DNA of 11,752 nucleotides, taken from the NCBI GenBank assembly GCA_902799875.1, contig CADCCH010000046.1:1-11752 (forward strand). Reading direction: 5' to 3'. Source of the DNA: an uncultured Bacteroidales bacterium (GTDB taxonomy: Bacteria; Bacteroidota; Bacteroidia; Bacteroidales; Paludibacteraceae). The translations under genes were made by a program, and so were the position numbers. Below the pieces are notes generated by a model, which was not told where the DNA came from, made no database searches, and saw only the letters and a list, made by a program, of their open reading frames with translations. Within the stretch, counting starts at the first letter, position 1, and each line of letters begins with the position of its first letter. This document shows positions 6,845 through 11,752 of the stretch, in pieces.

Positions 6845-6975
6845 AAAAATCTCTGATTTTTGTTAATGGGTTAATGAGTTTATTGGTTAATGGGTAGTTA
6901 AACTGGTCAACCTGTTTAAAGGGTTAAACCACGAATAAACTTATCCACCCATCAACCGATAAACAAACTTTCAAT
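6845..6975 (-). repeat. rpsB-tsf spacer: AACC-type octamers forming a 20-bp hairpin
   Basis: In the transcribed (minus) strand the arms 6964-6945 and 6897-6878 pair over 20 positions with one mismatch and two G-U pairs; both imperfect pairs favour the minus-strand RNA. The 47-nt loop holds a second hairpin, GTTTAA-N4-TTAAAC (6914-6929). The left arm belongs to a run of four 8-bp units on the plus strand (TTAATGGG type, 6863-6894), which read as AACC-rich octamers on the minus strand. The right arm carries AACC octamers on the plus strand. It may tune tsf expression relative to rpsB or be a dispersed palindromic repeat. No promoter of the usual type is seen here. Confidence 0.7.
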
Positions 6976-7812
6976 TTATTCTGCAGCCTCTTTCGGAGCA
7001 GCAGCCTGAGCTACTTTCTCAGCCTCTGCTTTCGGGGCAGCTTTGCGGATACGCTGACGACGCTCTTTCGGTGCCGGAGCCTCGGTGTTAGCCTGCTCCT
7101 CTGCAGCGCTCTCGTCTGCTTTCTCTACTTTGCGCTCCTCGAGACCCTCTTTGATAGCCTCGCATACTGCGCCAAGGATTACATCAATAGCTTTTGTTGC
7201 ATCGTCGTTAGCAGGGATGACGAAATCAATGTTGTTGGGGTTCGAGTTCGTATCAACGATAGCGAATACAGGAATACCCAGACGGTTAGCCTCTGCAACG
7301 GCTATTTTCTCTTTGATTACGTCCACTACGAATACTGCGCTCGGCAGACGAGTCATATCAGCGATAGAACCAAGGTTCTTCTCCAGTTTCTCGCGTTGAC
7401 GGGTAACTTGCAGTTTCTCACGTTTGGATACGTTCTCGAGCGTACCATCGGTCATCATCTTGTCGATCTGACCCATTTTCTTCACAGCCTTACGGATGGT
7501 CGGGAAGTTGGTGAGCATACCACCAGCCCAACGCTCAGTGATGTACGGCATTTGTACCTCCTGTGCACGAGCAGCTACGACTTCCTGAGCCTGCTTTTTC
7601 GTACCAACGAAGAGTACCTTACGTCCGCTGCGGGCAAGATTCTTGAGAGCCTCTGCTGCCTCGTCAATCTTAACGACAGTCTTGTTGAGGTCAATGATGT
7701 GAATACCGTTGCGCTCCATGTAGATGTAAGGAGCCATTGCCGGATTCCATTTACGTTTGAGGTGACCAAAGTGTGCGCCAGCCTCGAGAAGTTGATCAAA
7801 ATTTGTTCTCAT
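6976..7812 (-). CDS. rpsB: 30S ribosomal protein S2
   Basis: Ribosomal protein uS2, 278 residues, binds the head-body junction of the small subunit near S1. Family hallmarks are LLEAGAHFGHLKRKWNPAMAPYIY at the N-terminus, HIIDLNKTV, VLFVGTKKQAQE, RWAGGMLTNFPTIR, LPSAVFVVD and VDTNSNPNNIDFVIPANDDA. The part up to about residue 231 is the ordinary S2 body. The last 45 or so residues are an Ala/Glu/Lys-rich, low-complexity and probably disordered tail (EEQANTEAPAPKERR, then Lys/Ala repeats). Such tails are common in Bacteroidetes S2. It lies between rpsI and tsf on the same strand, so the translation genes form one block. Confidence 0.97.
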   Translation of the reverse strand: MRTNFDQLLEAGAHFGHLKRKWNPAMAPYIYMERNGIHIIDLNKTVVKIDEAAEALKNLARSGRKVLFVGTKKQAQEVVAARAQEVQMPYITERWAGGMLTNFPTIRKAVKKMGQIDKMMTDGTLENVSKREKLQVTRQREKLEKNLGSIADMTRLPSAVFVVDVIKEKIAVAEANRLGIPVFAIVDTNSNPNNIDFVIPANDDATKAIDVILGAVCEAIKEGLEERKVEKADESAAEEQANTEAPAPKERRQRIRKAAPKAEAEKVAQAAAPKEAAE

Positions 7813-7989
7813 TTTGTTTTTAATGAATAATGATTAATAAATAATTATTATTTCTCCTTTCATTTTGGAATACTCGTTCACGCGCATAACACATTATTAA
7901 ATATACGCGCACGCATATGCGTTTGAGTCTCCAAAACAATCGTGTGGTAATCCCTGAGGAGTCCACACGATTTGGAGTTGTTCTTCCGA
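7813..7989 (-). promoter_or_regulatory. rpsI-rpsB spacer with a stem-loop (weak terminator or S2 leader)
   Basis: In this 177-nt spacer a 10-bp perfect stem, AATCGTGTGG at 7938-7947 with CCACACGATT at 7963-7972, encloses a 15-nt loop; CTCCAAA (7929-7935) and TTTGGAG (7971-7977) are an alternative outer pairing. On the minus strand it lies 18 nt after the rpsI stop and is followed by TTGTTTT, a weak U-tract. It may partly terminate rplM-rpsI, or form part of a leader for rpsB. A 12-bp palindrome ACGCATATGCGT is at 7911-7922. I find no convincing TTTG/TAnnTTTG promoter for rpsB; TATATTTA at 7905-7898 is a poor candidate. The last 50 bp before rpsB are very AT-rich. Confidence 0.5.
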
Positions 7990-8376
7990 TTAACGTTTGG
8001 AGAATTGGAAGTGCTTACGAGCCTTCGGCTGACCCGGTTTCTTACGCTCAACCTCACGAGCGTCACGAGTCATGAAGCCTTCTGCCTTCAACGCAGCCTT
8101 GTCTTCCGGATTGATTTTCACTAGCGCACGAGCGATAGCCAAACGCAGAGCCTCTGCCTGACCTTTGAAGCCACCACCATCAAGGTTTGCCTTGATATCG
8201 TATTTCTCAGCTACGCCGAGTTTGTTCAGCGGCTGGAGAACGATGTAGCGCAGAATAGAAGACGGGAAATATGTCTCGATGTCGCGACCGTTGATCACGA
8301 TCTTGCCGGCACCATCATTTACGTAAACGCGGGCAACTGCCTCTTTACGACGTCCTAATGCATTAACTGTTTCCAT
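7990..8376 (-). CDS. rpsI: 30S ribosomal protein S9
   Basis: Ribosomal protein uS9, 128 residues, whose C-terminal tail reaches the P-site tRNA in the small subunit. The N-terminal LGRRKEAVARVYV, the central GGGFKGQAEALRLAIARAL and the basic tail ending FQFSKR are all family features; the last residues Lys-Arg are the conserved tRNA-contacting end. The length is normal. It starts 9 nt after the rplM stop, and the rplM-rpsI pair is conserved across bacteria. Confidence 0.97.
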   Translation of the reverse strand: METVNALGRRKEAVARVYVNDGAGKIVINGRDIETYFPSSILRYIVLQPLNKLGVAEKYDIKANLDGGGFKGQAEALRLAIARALVKINPEDKAALKAEGFMTRDAREVERKKPGQPKARKHFQFSKR

Positions 8377-8385
8377 TTTCTTCTA

Positions 8386-8841
8386 TTATTTCAAGGTGTT
8401 AATATCAATTACTTTCGGTTGCTGTGCCTGCATATTGTGCTCTGCACCAGCGAAAATGTACAGATTGGTGATCTGACGAGCGCCGAGACGATTCTTGGGC
8501 AGCATACCCTTTACTACGCGACGAACGAGTTTGTCAGCTCCTTTTGCCATAAGGTCAGCCGGAGTGAACTCACGCTGACCACCCGGGAAACCGGTGTAGC
8601 GTACATAAACGCGATCGTTCCATTTGTTACCCGTCAGCTGTACTTTGTCAGCATTCACGATGATTACGTTGTCACCACAGTCCACGTTCGGAGTGTAGGA
8701 CGGTTTGTACTTACCACGCAGCAATTTAGCTACTTTGGAGCACATACGACCAAGAATCTGGCCTTCAGCGTCAACAACGACCCACTCTTTTTTAGCGGTC
8801 TCTTTGTTTACAGACACTGTCTTGTAAGAATTGTATTCCAT
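8386..8841 (-). CDS. rplM: 50S ribosomal protein L13
   Basis: Ribosomal protein uL13, 151 residues, an early-assembling large-subunit protein. Hallmarks are EWVVVDAEGQILGRMCSKVA, LLRGKYKPSYTP, DCGDNVIIVNADKV, and VKGMLPKNRLGARQ. I chose the ATG at 8841 (MEYNSYKTVSVNK), which matches the usual start of the Bacteroidetes protein. An in-frame GTG at 8895 would add 18 residues, but these fall in the structured leader and are not family-like. It is the first gene of the rplM-rpsI-rpsB-tsf block and has its own promoter at 8976-9007. Confidence 0.96.
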   Translation of the reverse strand: MEYNSYKTVSVNKETAKKEWVVVDAEGQILGRMCSKVAKLLRGKYKPSYTPNVDCGDNVIIVNADKVQLTGNKWNDRVYVRYTGFPGGQREFTPADLMAKGADKLVRRVVKGMLPKNRLGARQITNLYIFAGAEHNMQAQQPKVIDINTLK

Positions 8842-8969
8842 TAATTTTGTTTGTTTTAGGTAAGGTCGACGGACATCTATTGAGCCTCTTGGCACCGCCC
8901 AACCTTACGGTTTATAATTAGTTTTAATTGCGCCTTTACGCATGTGCATAATACACACTCACGCAAAAA
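8842..8969 (-). ncRNA. Structured 5' leader of the rplM transcript (candidate L13 leader)
   Basis: About 128 nt lie between the expected start site near 8969 and the rplM ATG. On the minus strand GTAAGGTTG (8908-8900) pairs with CGACCTTAC (8868-8860), nine pairs including one G-U, enclosing 31 nt with a small inner GCC-AAGA-GGC hairpin (8893-8884 region). The stem ends about 18 nt before the start codon, a position suited to feedback control by L13. I recall that comparative screens proposed an L13 leader in Bacteroidia, but I cannot confirm that this is the same motif. Confidence 0.45.
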
Positions 8970-8975
8970 AGCGTG

Positions 8976-9007
8976 CAAAGTTACTGCTTTTTTTTGATTT
9001 GACCAAA
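8976..9007 (-). promoter_or_regulatory. Promoter of the rplM-rpsI-rpsB-tsf block
   Basis: TTTG at 9007-9004 and TAACTTTG at 8983-8976 on the minus strand are 20 bases apart, with an A-rich spacer and the extended GCAGTA context shared with the recQ promoter. The stretch 9008-9098 up to the lipoprotein stop is AT-rich and shows no convincing terminator. Confidence 0.75.
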
Positions 9008-9098
9008 TTTTTTGGAAAGAAAAATCAAAAAAACGTCATTTTGTGAGGTTTTATGATGATTTTGTGCTATTTCCAAAGCCATTAACGGTCATTTTCTC

Positions 9099-9632
9099 TT
9101 ATTTCTGCGAAAAAGCAGAGAGCAGTGTGCTCAGAGCACCGGCATATTGGGATGCTGTGTTGGCGTACTGAGAGATAGAAGTAGCAGTGTTCTGTGCTTG
9201 ACCGGAGATCTGCTGAACCGATTCGCTATTCTTCACAATGTCCACCAAACTGTTCGTTACGGTCTGTACATTATTCTGCGTAACGAGACCCAACGACGAA
9301 GCGATCAAACCCTTACCGAAACCTTTCAAGTACTCTTGATCTTTGTAGTTCGCCTTCAATCCCTGACAATTAGAAATCAAGGCAATGGTGTTCAGTACGT
9401 TCTGCATGTTCGAATAATCGTACTTGTTGCCGTCCGCCTTGTACTGGTTGTAGAGACTGAGCAATGCTGTTCCGGCTCCCTGTCCGGCATTCATTGCATT
9501 GGGCGCTGCTTGAGTAGTAGTGGTGGGTGTTGTTGTACTGGCAGGAGCGTTCGTTCCTGCATTGCTTTGCATCATTCCGCAGCTTGTCATTAACATGGCA
9601 GCAGCTGCTACTAAAAGAACTTTTTTCATCAT
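9099..9632 (-). CDS. Small lipoprotein of unknown function
   Basis: A 177-residue protein that I do not recognise. It starts with a lipoprotein signal, MMKKVLLVAAAAMLMTSC, with Cys18 as the likely lipidated residue (the second ATG would make it Cys17). A Thr/Ala/Pro-rich linker follows to about residue 45 (a TTTPTTTTQ-type run). Then comes a mostly helical domain with one Cys in ISNCQGL, a Gly-rich stretch KGFGKGLIASSLGLV, and a Ser/Gln/Ala-rich C-terminal third (SISQYANTASQYAGALSTLLS) that could form amphipathic helices. It begins 25 nt after the nitroreductase stop with no promoter seen between them, so it is probably the last gene of that operon. It is likely in the periplasm or on the outer membrane. 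Confidence 0.8.
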   Translation of the reverse strand: MMKKVLLVAAAAMLMTSCGMMQSNAGTNAPASTTTPTTTTQAAPNAMNAGQGAGTALLSLYNQYKADGNKYDYSNMQNVLNTIALISNCQGLKANYKDQEYLKGFGKGLIASSLGLVTQNNVQTVTNSLVDIVKNSESVQQISGQAQNTATSISQYANTASQYAGALSTLLSAFSQK

Positions 9633-9657
9633 TAATGTATTTTTAAAGTGTGATTAA

Positions 9658-10251
9658 TTACCAACCGTTATAGTGTATATTTTCGGGATTGTATTTGTCC
9701 TTTACTGCCGGTTGCTCAGCCGGAATACCGACAGGCACTACGCAAAGCGGAATAATGTGTTCCGGCAGGCCCAATAGTTGTTGTACCATCGTCACGCGGT
9801 TCATATCCGGATGCAGACCTGTCCAAACGGCTCCAAGACCCATCGCATGAGCGGCTAACAACAGGTTTTCTGTAGCAGCGGACACATCGTTGATCCAAAA
9901 GGCAGCCAAATCGCCTTCGATGGTCTTACTCAAGTCTCCGCAAGGGATAAACGCACAAGCAGGATGATTGCTGCAACGTGAGTACGGCAGTGCTTCGCCT
10001 AACTGAGCGATAATCTTCTCATCGGTTACTACGACGAACGCCCATGGTTGTTTGTTAAGAGCCGAAGGAGCTGCCATCGCAGCACGCAGGAGAGTATCAA
10101 TCTGCTCGGCGGAGATCTTCTCACTGGTGAACTCACGCACCGAGACACGTGTCATCAGGTTCTCTATTGCTTCGTTTTTCATACTTTCATTGGGTTTGTT
10201 GCAAGCTGCTAATACTATCGCACAAACAGCTGCGAGAAGGATTCTTTTCAT
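9658..10251 (-). CDS. Nitroreductase-family FMN protein with a lipoprotein signal
   Basis: A 197-residue nitroreductase-fold protein, expected to bind FMN and use NAD(P)H. Visible motifs are RVSVREF at 35-41 (phosphate contact), AAPSALNKQPWAFVVV near 60-75, a DLSKTIEGD stretch, and GLGAVWTGLHP. Unusually, it opens with a lipoprotein signal ending in LAAC with Cys17, which would place it outside the cytoplasm where NAD(P)H is scarce. I chose the ATG at 10251, which gives a clean signal. The ATG at 10266 adds five residues and lies 3 nt after the upstream stop. It is probably co-transcribed with the phosphoesterase and the small lipoprotein. The substrate is unknown. Confidence 0.88.
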   Translation of the reverse strand: MKRILLAAVCAIVLAACNKPNESMKNEAIENLMTRVSVREFTSEKISAEQIDTLLRAAMAAPSALNKQPWAFVVVTDEKIIAQLGEALPYSRCSNHPACAFIPCGDLSKTIEGDLAAFWINDVSAATENLLLAAHAMGLGAVWTGLHPDMNRVTMVQQLLGLPEHIIPLCVVPVGIPAEQPAVKDKYNPENIHYNGW

Positions 10252-10269
10252 TATTGGATGAGCCATGGA

Positions 10270-11719
10270 TTAGCGGATTATTTTTTGACCGTTTTGGATA
10301 TATACTCCGTGTTGGGAAGAATCGGTAACCGGACGACCAAGTATGTCGTAAATGGTGTCGTCTTCAATTCCCATACGGACATTCTCCACTGCCTCTTGCT
10401 GCGAGGAATTTATACGAAGCATAGGATGCAAATCATCCGTCTGATCGCTGTACATACTTAAACTCCAAAGTGTCACATCCTCCACCAGCGATTGAACCGG
10501 TTCTCTTGCCATCACTTTAGCCATAGAAGCAAATATAGTTGCCAATTCGTCAAAGGAGCTATATACTTCCATCAGCATATTTTCCATGCCGTTGTACAAA
10601 GAGTCAGCGAGAGCTTTCCCTATCTCCGGACGTTCATTCTCATTCGCCTCGCTATGAAACAGATACAGATTAACCGCCGCATTTCCTATATGACGCTGCA
10701 CGAGATCTATTTTAGCCGAATCCGTTTGCGGCAGTGCGGCTTTGAGATAAGGAGCCAAATAGCCCATGTGTATAGAGTTTAACTTGGCTTCGACGAGAGA
10801 CCAGTTGTTATCTACTTTCTGCCAAGCGCGCAGAGCCAAAGTCGGAATCATAATCTCTGTATGCTCCGCCATCCACTCACGGCTGTACATGGTCAGGTCA
10901 GGAATAGTATCCAGCGAAGTGATATATCCGGTCTCCACCTGCACATCCATTCGATCTTCCGAAACGGTGAGCCATCGATACGGACAAGGATAAGTGATCG
11001 GCGAACCGGTGGAGATCTCCACAATACTGTCCGTCGTCAGCCCCGTGGTATCGCGCCAAGTGGTAATACTGTTCACATGGAAATGTCCGGTCAGCACGAA
11101 CCGCACGCCATGATGCATTAGACTATCCCGCACAGCAGCAGCGTTCTTAAGTTGACAGGCAGCCTCCAACTGACCCTGCATATCAAAATGATCCATCAGT
11201 TGCCAATGGCACATGGCGATGATCATGTTTCCTTTTTCTACAGCGCTGTCTGCTTGTGCCAACAGCCAAGCGAGTGTCTCATCAGAAAGTGAACCAATAC
11301 CGGCATTGTTATGCGAACCGTCAATACCTAATACCGTTTTTCTCTTCGCCCCTATACGCATAGGCATTGCCGCCTATATCGTGGTTTCCGGGGATCAACA
11401 GGGTCTTAATACCTGCTTCCTGCAAGGCGTTGAGCGAAGAAACGACGAGCTGATGACTCTCTATTTCCGCATCTTTGGTCAAGTCTCCCGGAATCAACAA
11501 CAGATCCGGTCGGTACAAAAGAGCTGTATCCATCAATGCCTGCCATGTAGCTGCACTCTGATCAATCATCTTTCGCTGTCCTGCCATCATCTGTTCAAAG
11601 GCTTGCCCATAATCGGTAAGCGAAGGCGCATACACATGCGGATCCGCAATGACCATGATTCGTTCCTGAGCCATCAGACTCATTGGCAAAAACAGCAATA
11701 ATAAAAATACTTTTTTCAT
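10270..11719 (-). pseudogene. Secreted calcineurin-like metallophosphoesterase, broken by a frameshift
   Basis: The N-terminal frame (11719 to about 11339) has a signal peptide (MKKVFLLLLFLPMSLMAQ), the metal motifs DPH at 26-28, GDL at 78-80 and GNHDI at 111-115, then hits a TGA at 11321. The remainder lies in the +1 frame down to the TAA at 10270, with IDGSHN, CHWQL and GHFHVN, the other metal-binding motifs. Removing one A from the A5 run at 11337-11341 would join them through GEEKTVLGID. From memory, related proteins have some 50 more residues between the GNHD motif and this point, so a deletion of about 150 nt is also likely. The C-terminus (IYDILGRPV, GVYIQNGQKIIR) resembles short type IX secretion sorting tails. 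The gene may be dead, or this may be an assembly error; all metal ligands are still present. The substrate is unknown. Confidence 0.75.
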
Positions 11720-11752
11720 TCTTCTAATATTGTATAGTTATCTCCACACGAC

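Noticed and set aside
8842..8895. GTG start adding 18 residues to L13
   Set aside because: The extra residues are not family-like and lie in a structured leader.
8960..8975. Hairpin CACGC-A6-GCGTG near the rplM start site
   Set aside because: It overlaps the predicted transcription start, so the full stem would probably not be transcribed; too short to call.
11321..11367. Programmed frameshift at the A-rich site in the phosphoesterase
   Set aside because: The shift needed is +1 and GAGAAAAAC is not a canonical slippery site for it; a segment also seems to be missing, so damage or an assembly error is simpler.

Overview
The window comes from a Bacteroidetes chromosome, most likely order Bacteroidales. 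The evidence is six promoters of the TTTG-N20-TAnnTTTG (sigma-ABfr) type, few Shine-Dalgarno sequences, S2, L13, S9 and EF-Ts proteins of Bacteroidetes type, several lipoprotein or signal-peptide proteins, and a C-terminal tail resembling type IX secretion sorting tails. I do not assign a genus.

Layout, left to right. (1) 1-242: the start of a leftward gene that leaves the window, its promoter, and three 33-bp repeats in its leader, each with an inverted repeat. (2) 243-660: a leftward DUF456-type membrane protein gene broken by a frameshift and probable small deletion. It is divergent from a BASS-family transporter gene (766-1662) whose coding sequence contains seven tandem heptamers. (3) 1672-3940: a tight leftward cluster of ferritin, then a YjjG-like HAD nucleotidase, then a GH53 endo-galactanase lipoprotein, with gaps of 5 and 2 nt. 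(4) 4102-5871: recQ, rightward, divergent from ferritin, with two promoters that are near mirror images. Its 3' end overlaps tsf by 20 bp, and the tsf terminator lies inside the recQ zinc-cluster codons. (5) 5852-8841, leftward: rplM-rpsI-rpsB-tsf, the translation block, with structured leader and spacers. (6) 9099-11719, leftward: a broken secreted metallophosphoesterase, a lipoprotein nitroreductase and a small lipoprotein of unknown function.

The window is mostly ordinary housekeeping and envelope sequence, and I see no CRISPR array, transposase, tRNA, prophage or defence system. The unusual material lies in small-scale sequence structure: short-period degenerate repeats (7-mers in the transporter gene; related AACC-type 8-mers in recQ and in the rpsB-tsf spacer), a 20-bp hairpin in the rpsB-tsf spacer, the terminator inside recQ, and two genes with the same kind of internal lesion. 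The last could be real decay or an assembly fault.
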